Of a stretch of DNA of 33,469 bases, positions 16,370 through 24,493 are shown in pieces; within the stretch, counting starts at the first letter, position 1, and each line of letters begins with the position of its first letter. This DNA is from Parcubacteria group bacterium GW2011_GWC1_45_13. GTDB taxonomy: Bacteria; Patescibacteriota; Minisyncoccia; UBA11713; 2-01-FULL-45-33. A model generated the notes under the pieces. That model saw only the letters and a program-made list of their open reading frames with translations, was not told the origin of the DNA and ran no database searches. The stretch spans positions 1-33,469 of the forward strand of contig LCKG01000007.1 of assembly GCA_001001285.1 (NCBI GenBank), in the 5' to 3' direction. Position numbers and translations under genes: made by a program.

Positions 16370-18295
16370 ATGAAAAAGCTCTCTTTTGTTGTTTCTTTTT
16401 TGCTTTTAACGGCTGTTTTTACGGCTCCTCTTTCCGTCTCGGCAGCCGAAAGCGCGGGGATTAAACCCGGCAGTTTTTTCTACGGTTTTGTCACCACTTT
16501 TGAGAAAGTAAACCTATTTTTTACTTTCAATCCCGAGAAAAAAGCGGAAAAAGCTCTAAAATACGCCGAAAAGCGGCTCGCCGAAGCCGAGGCTGTTGCT
16601 GGAGATAAAAATTCAGACGCTGTTAAAACCGCAATTTCCGGTTATGAAACAAACATCGCTCTCGCGGCCGAGGCGTCAAAAAAAGTTAAGGACGAAACCA
16701 AGGCCGAAAACCTCCTTAATTTAATCGCGGACAACGCTTCAAAACACCAAACAATTCTGTCGGATGTCTTATCTAAAGTCCCCGACGAAGCCAAAGAAGC
16801 AATAACAAAAGCAATTGAAACAAGCCGTAAAGGCCAAGAGGAGGCAATACAAAAAATCGCCGAATTAAAGCAGGAAGTCGCGGGGCTTAAACAGGAGGTC
16901 GCAGAATTAAAAAAACAGCAAAGCACGGAATCCGCCACTTCTCAAAAGATTGGCGCGGAGAGCCCACCAACGAGCATTAAAGAATTAAAAAAAGAGATTG
17001 AGGAGCTAAAAAAACAAGCCGCAGAGAAAGAAGAGCGTGAAAAACAGGCAACAACCCCAACTACTCCAACCCAGCCTGCTGTCAAAGTTCCAGTATCACA
17101 AACAGAAATTAAAGCAAAAGAACAAGCTGTTACCTTAACCAACTCTCTCGGAATATCTTATACTTTTGACGACCCGATGATTAATAAACAAAGAGTCCGG
17201 GACTTGATTGGTATTGGCTTCGTTGTGACTAAAGGTGAGCTCCCAGAGGGAATAATAATTAAACCCGTTGAAACTCTACCGCCCATGCCGACTCCAATAC
17301 CTACCACAATTTCTACCCTAATACCAACAGCTACGCCAACACCTACTCCAACTCTGACCCCAACCCCAACTCCGACTCCAACGCCCACCCCGACTCCTAT
17401 GCCAACGCCTACACTGACTCCAACTGATAATTTACTTGTTAATATTGAACAGGTGTCTTTCCAAGATCTGGCGAATTCTGGTTATAACATAAGTTATCCA
17501 GATTATTTTGCTGCGTTCAGAGTTACATGCGATGAATCGATTATTTTAAACAACTTTAGTTTTATTTTTAACAACCCTAACTCACTCGCACGACTTTATA
17601 ATGTAGATCTTGCTGGTACTAATATTCCAGTAATAGCGCCCGGTAATACTGTTATATTTAATGGCGAAAAAAATTGTGATCCAAATTCTAGTCCTAACTA
17701 TAAAGTTTTGATGCTTAAATCGTATTCGAGTGAGGCTGGTTGGAATATAGTGTTTAACTCGGTTGCCGTAAAACGAAAATATTTTCCGTCTCTTCCTATA
17801 ACTTTAACTGGGCTGCCAATTAATGTTTTACCAAGAGATAGAATCCTTAAATTGGCATTACTGTCCTCTACTTTATCTGGATTAATACCCCCAAGCTCAT
17901 ATGGAAGTCCCACCATATTAAAACTTGGGCTCACAAGCGATTATACAAACTTATCAATAAATAGCGTGAAATTGTTACTTGTTGGTGAGACATTTTTTGA
18001 TGGTGGAAATTCAAAAAATGTTAATGTTTCTGTTAGTGAAAACAACACATATATTATTAAACAACAACCATTTGAATCAGGCATTACAAGTACTTACACT
18101 TACGGTAACCCAGGTTATCAATACGATATTGGATCTAAATCATACACCATTATAGATGTACAGCTTAGTTTAGTGGGTGCAAAGCCGGGCACAAAATGGA
18201 ATGCTACTCTTCTCGATATAGAATTTATAGACAAAAACACCGGTTCAAAAATCAATGAAACCGGTTTACCTATAAGTAATGAAATTGGGTACTAA
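16370..18295 (+). CDS. Secreted DUF5667-like protein with coiled coil, Thr-Pro linker and C-terminal extracellular region
   Basis: Signal peptide; PGSFFYGFVTTFEKVNLFFTFNPEKKAEKALKYAEKRLAEAEAV; TPTPTPTPTP linker near aa 325-355; uncharacterised C-terminus. Confidence 0.8.
   Translation: MKKLSFVVSFLLLTAVFTAPLSVSAAESAGIKPGSFFYGFVTTFEKVNLFFTFNPEKKAEKALKYAEKRLAEAEAVAGDKNSDAVKTAISGYETNIALAAEASKKVKDETKAENLLNLIADNASKHQTILSDVLSKVPDEAKEAITKAIETSRKGQEEAIQKIAELKQEVAGLKQEVAELKKQQSTESATSQKIGAESPPTSIKELKKEIEELKKQAAEKEEREKQATTPTTPTQPAVKVPVSQTEIKAKEQAVTLTNSLGISYTFDDPMINKQRVRDLIGIGFVVTKGELPEGIIIKPVETLPPMPTPIPTTISTLIPTATPTPTPTLTPTPTPTPTPTPTPMPTPTLTPTDNLLVNIEQVSFQDLANSGYNISYPDYFAAFRVTCDESIILNNFSFIFNNPNSLARLYNVDLAGTNIPVIAPGNTVIFNGEKNCDPNSSPNYKVLMLKSYSSEAGWNIVFNSVAVKRKYFPSLPITLTGLPINVLPRDRILKLALLSSTLSGLIPPSSYGSPTILKLGLTSDYTNLSINSVKLLLVGETFFDGGNSKNVNVSVSENNTYIIKQQPFESGITSTYTYGNPGYQYDIGSKSYTIIDVQLSLVGAKPGTKWNATLLDIEFIDKNTGSKINETGLPISNEIGY
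17332..17424 (+). repeat. Thr-Pro-encoding microsatellite-like tract
   Basis: ctccaactctgaccccaaccccaactccgactccaacgcccacc... encodes (TP)n within the 16370 CDS. Confidence 0.85.
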
Positions 18296-18369
18296 ATCGA
18301 ATAAATTTCTATCATGGACCAGCTCAAAGAAAAATGCTTGAGCAGTAATTACTGAAACATACTTTTCAT

Positions 18370-19236
18370 ATGACGCTAATTGCCGGACAACTTTTTTTCC
18401 AAGGTTTAGTACTGATTGCTGACAGTAGAGCCAGCACTATCAAAAATGGGAAAATTGTTCCTTGGAGAGACAATACCCAGAAGATATTTCTTCTTTCGAG
18501 CCACTTGGGTATTGGTTTTGCGGGAGACATAGAATTTGCTGGTAGCATAATTAGCTTTTTAAGTAGCCAAATAGAAAAAAGGCCACTCTTGAGGAATTTA
18601 CATGTTTTTTATAGCAAAGGACCCAAGCTCATAAGATACGCGTACAAAATTCTATCGGAAAAAACTGGGGAAAAAAGACCAGTTGGATTTATTGTCGCGT
18701 CTCTTGACCCAAACAGACCGGAACCAATAAAAAATGAAATCGGACAGATAACTGGGCATATCGGCATTTACGATAAAAAACTATTTAAAATTTCATTTCC
18801 GGAAGATTCTTTTGAAGAAGCAAAATTAATTTTAATGCCATCTTTGGTTTTAGGTAGTGGAGAGCCTGCTGTAAGAGGGAAAGAGGATTCACTCAAGAAA
18901 TTATTATTTTGTTCAGCAATGAATTCTTTATATTTTCAAGCATTTCTTATAGATTTGATTTTGAGGAGAAAGATCAAAGAATTAGGCATAGATACGGTTG
19001 GTGGTTTGTCACAAATACTAATAATTGAGCCAAAAAGCTCAGGCTTTTTGCAGTACAAAGGGAAAAGTGACTTAGACGATTCTACGGATATATTAGATAT
19101 AGAGCTTATAATAAAAAATGATAGGTTAGTTCAACACAATTTAATTACCGGCAAAGAAACCCCTTTGCTTTTTCCGCCGGAAGTGATGAAAATCAAAGAT
19201 CCAGAATCTGATTTATTTGCGGATTTAGACAGCTAA
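18370..19236 (+). CDS. Putative Ntn-hydrolase, proteasome-beta/HslV-like
   Basis: M-TLIAGQLFFQGLVLIADSRAST...DNTQKIFLLSSHLGIGFAGDIEFAGSIISFLSSQI. With Thr2 as T1: D17, R19 and K37 (proteasome-like spacing). Confidence 0.55.
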   Translation: MTLIAGQLFFQGLVLIADSRASTIKNGKIVPWRDNTQKIFLLSSHLGIGFAGDIEFAGSIISFLSSQIEKRPLLRNLHVFYSKGPKLIRYAYKILSEKTGEKRPVGFIVASLDPNRPEPIKNEIGQITGHIGIYDKKLFKISFPEDSFEEAKLILMPSLVLGSGEPAVRGKEDSLKKLLFCSAMNSLYFQAFLIDLILRRKIKELGIDTVGGLSQILIIEPKSSGFLQYKGKSDLDDSTDILDIELIIKNDRLVQHNLITGKETPLLFPPEVMKIKDPESDLFADLDS

Positions 19237-19361
19237 TACTTTGCGTTTTTACAGAAAGTTCAAAAATTATCACTTTAAACATAGATTTTCTTCTTTCCGC
19301 AACCGTTTTTCCAGCGGGCGGGGAAAAATTAAGGGAAAATCCAACGGCTCAACGGGCAGAA

Positions 19362-19598
19362 TTATTTAAGGGCATCCCAAATTTCGGATTCTTGAAAGCC
19401 CCATTCCATCATCTTTTTAAATATTTTCATATTCAAAAATTTATGGAGTTTATGCTGAATAGTATATTTTGCATCAGTTTTAGGATGTTTAACCAAACAA
19501 TGACTGCCGTCCCCTCTCCTGCAGTCAACCAACAGACCAAGTTTTCTGCAAGCCCTCAACCAATCTCGCTGCTTCAAATCTGAAAATCCTCCTTGCAT
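19362..19598 (-). CDS. HicA-like mRNA interferase toxin
   Basis: LKQRDWLRACRKLGLLVDCRRGDGSHCLVKHPKTDAKYTIQHKLHKFLNMKIFKKMMEWG; GSH motif; next to a HicB-like gene. Confidence 0.75.
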   Translation of the reverse strand: MQGGFSDLKQRDWLRACRKLGLLVDCRRGDGSHCLVKHPKTDAKYTIQHKLHKFLNMKIFKKMMEWGFQESEIWDALK

Positions 19599-19600
19599 AT

Positions 19601-19960
19601 CTATCTCGTGACATATACTTTCGTGGTATATACTTTTTGCTCAATCGTAACTGGCTCATTATTCATCCTAACTAAATCATAATTAACCAAGTACGGAGGA
19701 ATTTCAAAATAAGTAAAAACAGCGCCTTTGATAACCCGACTTATTTCCTTCACATCATTACCTCCCGTAAGAATACCGTCGATATTTGTTGATTCGGCAG
19801 TCCAGCTTCCGTCCGGATAATGTTCAATTGTAAAACTTATTTCTTTTAATTCGTTCATTTTTTTTAACATAGCTAAAACAACGGGGTTTTGATTTTCGTG
19901 AAAATCAACTCCGTATTTCTTCACTAATTGACTTATATTAAAAATTGCTCTAGTAAACAT
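19601..19960 (-). CDS. HicB-like antitoxin
   Basis: ISFTIEHYPDGSWTAESTNIDGILTGGNDVKEISRVIKGAVFTYFEIP. Minus-strand TATAAT (19972-19977) lies 11 nt before ATG. Confidence 0.7.
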   Translation of the reverse strand: MFTRAIFNISQLVKKYGVDFHENQNPVVLAMLKKMNELKEISFTIEHYPDGSWTAESTNIDGILTGGNDVKEISRVIKGAVFTYFEIPPYLVNYDLVRMNNEPVTIEQKVYTTKVYVTR

Positions 19961-20042
19961 TCTTTTGCTTTATTATAGCATGAAATAATTAAGATATCCA
20001 CATAACTGTTTTCAAGTCTATTCATAGCATTTATATATTCCT

Positions 20043-20070
20043 TTGTCCAGACCCACTTTTTTGCTATAAT
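20043..20070 (+). promoter_or_regulatory. Candidate ndh promoter
   Basis: TTGTCC (20043-20048), N16, TATAAT (20065-20070), 7 nt to ATG 20078. Confidence 0.55.
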
Positions 20071-20077
20071 TTTTTAT

Positions 20078-21193
20078 ATGGTCCACGAAATTGTAATTGT
20101 CGGCGGGGGGTTGGGGGGAGTGAGAGTGGCAAAAATTTTGGCAAAATGGGGTGGAGGCGGCCCTGCCTCGCCGGCAGGCAGGCACCATATTAATATTACT
20201 TTAATAGATAAAAGCCGCTACCATACTTTTTATCCCAATCTCTACGAGGTGGCGACGGCGCATATTCCGGAAGTTTTTGGGCACATGCCGCTCGATTTTT
20301 TTAATTTGAAATCTTCAGTCATTTATCCTTTGGAGGATATTTTTTTGGACGATTTGAATGTTTCTGTCTTGGAAGACGAAGTCATCGGAGTGGATTTTAA
20401 AACAAACAAAATCAGGCTGAAAAAGTTTCCTGCCCATAACTATAATTTTTTGGTGCTGGCCGCCGGCAGTGAAACGAATTATTTTAATATCGCCGGCATG
20501 AGCCCAAACGCTTTTCCCTTGAAGGGCTTTTTTGACGCTTTGGAAGTCAGGAATGCCGTTGACGAAGTTTTTTTCAGGGCGCCGAAAAATCATATAGTGA
20601 AAATTGCCATCGGAGGTGGGGGGTTCACCGGATGCGAGCTGGCCGGGGAGCTAATCGGCTACATGAAAAAACTTGCGCTGGTTCATGGCCGCCCCGAATA
20701 TTATGGAGAGTGTCTGATTATTGAAGCTACCGAAAATCTTTTGGGAGGCGCGAGCCCGGCGCTCCGAAAAAAGGCCAAAGCAAGACTGGAAAAAAACGCT
20801 TGTGTGGCGGTGGATAAAAATCTCCGCGTTCTGCCTTACGAAAATGTTTTCGGTGTGGGGGATATTACTTATTGCGTTGACGAAGCCACCGGAAAATCTT
20901 TACCGATGACGGCGTCGGTCGCCATCCGCGAAGCCAAATATACCGCGGAAAATATAAAGCGGATGATTTTAAAAAAACCACTCATAAACTACAAACCGCA
21001 TCACGCTGGATTTATTATTCCTTTGGGCGGCAAATACGCCCTTCTCGAAAGCCACGGCTTGCGTATAGCGGGAATAATTCCGTGGCTTGTCAAACAAACC
21101 ACCTCGCTTCATTACTGGGCCACGCTGGTCGGATGGATGAAAGCTTTTAGGCTGTGGAAAAAGGGACTTGAAGTTTATTTAATGAATGATTAA
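20078..21193 (+). CDS. Type II NADH dehydrogenase-like FAD oxidoreductase
   Basis: IVIVGGGLGGVRVAKIL, YHTFYPNLYEVATA, IGGGGFTGCELAGEL, NVFGVGDIT, TASVAIREAKYTAENI; apparently lacks a segment before LRVLPYENVFGVGD. Confidence 0.88.
   Translation: MVHEIVIVGGGLGGVRVAKILAKWGGGGPASPAGRHHINITLIDKSRYHTFYPNLYEVATAHIPEVFGHMPLDFFNLKSSVIYPLEDIFLDDLNVSVLEDEVIGVDFKTNKIRLKKFPAHNYNFLVLAAGSETNYFNIAGMSPNAFPLKGFFDALEVRNAVDEVFFRAPKNHIVKIAIGGGGFTGCELAGELIGYMKKLALVHGRPEYYGECLIIEATENLLGGASPALRKKAKARLEKNACVAVDKNLRVLPYENVFGVGDITYCVDEATGKSLPMTASVAIREAKYTAENIKRMILKKPLINYKPHHAGFIIPLGGKYALLESHGLRIAGIIPWLVKQTTSLHYWATLVGWMKAFRLWKKGLEVYLMND
20162..20182 (+). repeat. In-frame 21-bp palindromic element in ndh
   Basis: CCTGCCTCGCCGGCAGGCAGG; encodes PASPAGR within KWGGGGPASPAGRHHINITLIDK. 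Confidence 0.88.
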
Positions 21194-21219
21194 AATCGGA
21201 CTATAATAGTCCGATTTTA
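21191..21219. promoter_or_regulatory. Perfect 13-bp dyad with central TATAAT upstream of Rrf2-like gene (operator/promoter or terminator)
   Basis: TAAAATCGGACTA-TAA-TAGTCCGATTTTA. TATAAT at 21202-21207; left arm includes the ndh stop codon. Confidence 0.7.
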
Positions 21220-21223
21220 GTTT

Positions 21224-21502
21224 ATGGCAAAGAAATTTGATTATGGGATTGTTTTAATTGAGCGTCTCAAATTGGCTGAAGATGGGTATTTAAACGCGAA
21301 AAGCGTGGCAAAAAAGCATGGCTTGCCGGAGGCCTATATGGAAAAAGTGGCGCAGGAACTTCGACGAGCCGGATGGCTTGAGGCGCGTCGTGGCATCGGC
21401 GGAGGATACAAACTTATAAAAAAAGATTTTGAGATTTTTGAGCTGATTAATTTTTTTGAAAGGCCTTATAATATTTGCCCAATAACGAGATTGCAAAAAT
21501 GA
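21224..21502 (+). CDS. Rrf2-family transcriptional regulator, truncated C-terminus
   Basis: FDYGIVLIERLKLAEDGYLNAKSVAKKHGLPEAYMEKVAQELRRAGWLEARRGIGGGYKLIK; next to cysteine desulfurase. Confidence 0.87.
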   Translation: MAKKFDYGIVLIERLKLAEDGYLNAKSVAKKHGLPEAYMEKVAQELRRAGWLEARRGIGGGYKLIKKDFEIFELINFFERPYNICPITRLQK

Positions 21503-22812
21503 AACGGGTTTATTTAGATCACGCGGCTACAACTCCCTTGGACGTTCGCGTAAAAAACGCGATGGAGCCTTTTTGGCGCGAAGATTTTGGCAATGCCGGA
21601 GGGCTTTATGAAGAGGGTCGTCTTGCGAAAAATTTCTTATCACAATTTCGCGAAACAATTGCGAAACTCATCGGCGCGCGCGCTGACGAAATTATTTTTA
21701 CTTCAGGCGGAACCGAATCGGATAACTTGGCAATTTTTGGCGTGGCCGCCGCAATTGCGCCTCGCTCCTCAACACTCGGTGTTGAATCCCCAAAAACACC
21801 GAGTGTTTTCCCGCGAGGCGCTCACATAATAACAACCAAATTTGAACACCATGCCGTTTTAGAGCCATGTCAGCAGTTAGTCAAAGAGGGTTTTGACGTA
21901 ACTTTTTTGGATGTCGGCGAATACGGCTTAATAAATTCCGAAGACGTCCGTAAAGCTTTACGCCCGGAGACGATTTTGGTTTCTATAATGTACGCGAATA
22001 ATGAAATTGGTACGATTCAGCCAATCGCGGAGATCGGAAAAATTATTAAGGAATTCAGAGAATTAAAAAGGAAGAGTTACCCCCTGTTTCATACCGACGC
22101 TTGCCAAGCGGCGGGGTATTTGGATTTAACTGTGAATAATCTTGGCGTTGATTTAATGACGATTAACGGCTCAAAAATTTACGGGCCGAAAGGAATCGGA
22201 TTTTTATACAAGCGCGCAGGAGTAAAAATAAAACCGCAGATTATCGGCGGGGGACAGGAAATGCGGATGCGCTCGGGCACGGAGCCGATGGCTTTGATTG
22301 CGGGGTTGGCAATGGCGCTTGAGATAGTGCAAGCAGAAAAAGAATCGGAATCTAACCGGCTTGCGCCTCTAAGGGATTATTTTATAGAACAACTGATGAA
22401 CAAAATTCCGAAAGTTGTTTTAAACGGCCATCCCGCAAAACGGCTTCCAAACAATGTAAATATTTCTATTTTGGATATAGAGGGCGAGGCGCTGGTGCTT
22501 TATCTGGACGCGAAAGGAATTTCTTTTTCAACCGGTTCGGCCTGCACGTCTGAATCGCTGGAGCCGTCGCACGTTATTTTGGCTTTAGGCAAACCTTATG
22601 AATTCGCGCACGCGTCGATGCGCTTTACAATGGGCCGCGGAACGGTCAAGGAAAATTTGGATTATGTTTTGGGCGAATTACCGAACGCGGTAGAATGGCT
22701 CCGCAAAGTTTCGCCTTTAAATCTTGAGCTTGGCGCGAAAACTATGTCCCATCCCGAAGCTTTCGCCGGAGAAAATTTAAGAGTTAAAGCAAGATCAAAA
22801 AGTTACAAATGA
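21499..22812 (+). CDS. Cysteine desulfurase (NifS/IscS)
   Basis: VYLDHAATTPLD, FTSGGTESDNLAIFG, HTDACQAAGYLDL, STGSACTSESLEPSHVILALG. ATG 21499 overlaps the Rrf2 stop (ATGA). Confidence 0.96.
   Translation: MKRVYLDHAATTPLDVRVKNAMEPFWREDFGNAGGLYEEGRLAKNFLSQFRETIAKLIGARADEIIFTSGGTESDNLAIFGVAAAIAPRSSTLGVESPKTPSVFPRGAHIITTKFEHHAVLEPCQQLVKEGFDVTFLDVGEYGLINSEDVRKALRPETILVSIMYANNEIGTIQPIAEIGKIIKEFRELKRKSYPLFHTDACQAAGYLDLTVNNLGVDLMTINGSKIYGPKGIGFLYKRAGVKIKPQIIGGGQEMRMRSGTEPMALIAGLAMALEIVQAEKESESNRLAPLRDYFIEQLMNKIPKVVLNGHPAKRLPNNVNISILDIEGEALVLYLDAKGISFSTGSACTSESLEPSHVILALGKPYEFAHASMRFTMGRGTVKENLDYVLGELPNAVEWLRKVSPLNLELGAKTMSHPEAFAGENLRVKARSKSYK
21757..21821. repeat. In-frame 65-bp nested palindrome in the cysteine desulfurase gene
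   Basis: Outer GCGCCTCGC/GCGAGGCGC, inner AACACTCGGTGTT/AACACCGAGTGTT (exact 13-bp arms); encodes APRSSTLGVESPKTPSVFPRGA. Confidence 0.88.
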
Positions 22813-23456
22813 AAGACATAGATGTAATAAACCAGTATACTGGTGAAAAATGGTATTATTCGAATATCGTAAAAGAGCATTTTTTTAATCCAAGGAATTT
22901 GCTTTGGGAGCGGCCAGAAAATGAAAACGAATATGACGCTCACGGAATGGTGGGTTCTCCCGCTTGCGGAGATATGATGGAAATGTGGCTCAAAGTTGAT
23001 AAAGCAACGGAGCGCGTTAAGGATTTAAAATGGAAAACATTCGGATGTGCTTCGGCAATAGCAGCGACTTCTATGTTTTCGGTGATGGTTACTGAAAACG
23101 GCGGCTTGCCGATTGACGGGGCGTTAAAAGTTCGGCCTCAAGACGTTATGCTACGCTTGGGAGGCCTCCCGAACCGCAAAATTCACTGCTCGGTCTTGGC
23201 GGACAAAGCGTTTCAGAAGACCGCCAACGATTATTTCCGGCGTTGCGGCAAGTTTGATAAAATAATCGTAGAAGGCGCGCGGGTTGTTGACGCGAGGCTC
23301 AATATTACCGACAAAGATATTGAGGAGGCCGTTTTGGAGGGAGCGCAAAATTTGGAAGACGTCCAAAAAAAATTAAAAGTCGGCATCGGCTCCCCGGAAA
23401 TAATAACAGAGGTTGAGCAATTAATCCGATTTTATAAAGATAAATATTATGGATAA
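22809..23456 (+). CDS. IscU/NifU N-terminal Fe-S scaffold protein
   Basis: Three scaffold Cys contexts: GSPACGDMMEMWLKV, WKTFGCASAIAATSM, NRKIHCSVLADKAF. Confidence 0.93.
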   Translation: MKDIDVINQYTGEKWYYSNIVKEHFFNPRNLLWERPENENEYDAHGMVGSPACGDMMEMWLKVDKATERVKDLKWKTFGCASAIAATSMFSVMVTENGGLPIDGALKVRPQDVMLRLGGLPNRKIHCSVLADKAFQKTANDYFRRCGKFDKIIVEGARVVDARLNITDKDIEEAVLEGAQNLEDVQKKLKVGIGSPEIITEVEQLIRFYKDKYYG

Positions 23457-23679
23457 AAAAATTGCGAAAATTTATGTGGATAGGGAGCTTTGCATTGGGG
23501 CGGCGAGTTGCGTTGCCATCGCCCCGGGGGTTTTTGCGCTGGACGGTGAAAATAAGGCTTATGTGGTAAATGACAAAGGCACGGACGACGAAACCATTCT
23601 CTTGGCGGCGCAGAGCTGCCCGACCCGGGCTATAATTTTATATGACGAAGAAGGCAATCAAATATGGCCAGAGAAATAA
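23449..23679 (+). CDS. Single-cluster ferredoxin
   Basis: VDRELCIGAASCVAIAPGVFALDGENKAYV...AAQSCPTRAIIL; three Cys pattern Cx5C...CP. Confidence 0.9.
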   Translation: MDKKIAKIYVDRELCIGAASCVAIAPGVFALDGENKAYVVNDKGTDDETILLAAQSCPTRAIILYDEEGNQIWPEK

Positions 23680-24266
23680 AAAAACTTAAATACACCGAGC
23701 TGGACGGCATTTCCGAAAAGCAATTGCGTGAGCACCACGATGTGCTTTATGCCGGATATGTCAAAAAAATAGGGGAGATTGAGGAAAAATTAAAAAGCGT
23801 TGATTTGTCTTCCGCTAACGCGACTTATTCCGATTTGCGGGAGTTAAAAGTGGAGGAAACTTTCGCTCTAAACGGCGTTAAATTACACGAGGGTTATTTT
23901 GATAACATGGTAAATGCAGGCAGTCCTGCATCCGGCAAAATTATGGAGATGATTACGCGCGATTTCGGCTCCTATGAAAATTGGGAGCGTGAATTTAAAG
24001 CGATGGGGCTTTGTGCGCGCGGCTGGGTTGTTTTGGGGTACGATTTGGACGAGAAAAGGTTAAAAAATATCCTTTGTGATTCGCATAACCAAGATGCGCC
24101 ATGGAACATGATCGCGCTTCTTATTATGGACGTCTACGAGCACGCGTATTTTATTGATTACGCCACTGCACGCAAGGCCTACATTGAGGCGTTTTTTAAA
24201 AATATTGATTGGCAGTATATAGACCGCCGCATTTCCGAACACAGCTTGTTTTTTTTGAAAAAATGA
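23664..24266 (+). CDS. Fe/Mn superoxide dismutase-like protein
   Basis: LREHHDVLYAGYVKK, NGVKLHEGYFDNM, ITRDFGSYENWEREFKAMGL, ARGWVVLGYD, MDVYEHAYFIDYATARKAYIEAFFKNIDW. Confidence 0.9.
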   Translation: MAREIKKLKYTELDGISEKQLREHHDVLYAGYVKKIGEIEEKLKSVDLSSANATYSDLRELKVEETFALNGVKLHEGYFDNMVNAGSPASGKIMEMITRDFGSYENWEREFKAMGLCARGWVVLGYDLDEKRLKNILCDSHNQDAPWNMIALLIMDVYEHAYFIDYATARKAYIEAFFKNIDWQYIDRRISEHSLFFLKK

Positions 24267-24490
24267 TTGAGGAGAAAATTAAGCAAATTTTAGAAAAAGA
24301 GATAAAGCCGATGCTGAAATTGCATCTGGGTTCTTTGGATTTTGTCGGGTTTGAAAACGGCGTGGTCTCGGTGCGGTTTCAGGGAACCTGCAAGGGCTGT
24401 CCGCTTTCCAATTTAACTTTAAAAACCGGCATTGAAGCTTTGCTTAAAGAAAAAATTCCGGCAGTTGAAAAAGTAGAAGCAGTTGATTAA
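24263..24490 (+). CDS. NifU C-terminal (Nfu-type) Fe-S carrier
   Basis: EIKPMLKLHLGSLDFVGFENGVVSVRFQGTCKGCPLSNLTLKTGIEALLKEKIPAVEKVEAV; CxxC present. ATG 24263 preferred over 24209. Confidence 0.92.
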   Translation: MIEEKIKQILEKEIKPMLKLHLGSLDFVGFENGVVSVRFQGTCKGCPLSNLTLKTGIEALLKEKIPAVEKVEAVD

Positions 24491-24493
24491 AAT
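24465..24493 (+). promoter_or_regulatory. Candidate htrA promoter
   Basis: TTGAAA (24465-24470), N17, TAAAAT (24488-24493), 6 nt to ATG 24500. Confidence 0.55.

Noticed and set aside
17332-17424. Regular short repeats that could suggest a CRISPR array
   Set aside because: Six-base (TP)n-coding periodicity inside an open reading frame, without spacers of constant length.
23914-23931. Palindrome ATGCAGG-cagt-CCTGCAT in the SOD gene
   Set aside because: Could be an insertion element, but the encoded NAGSPASGK fits the usual SOD loop before the helix. No second copy seen, so not grouped with the in-frame elements.
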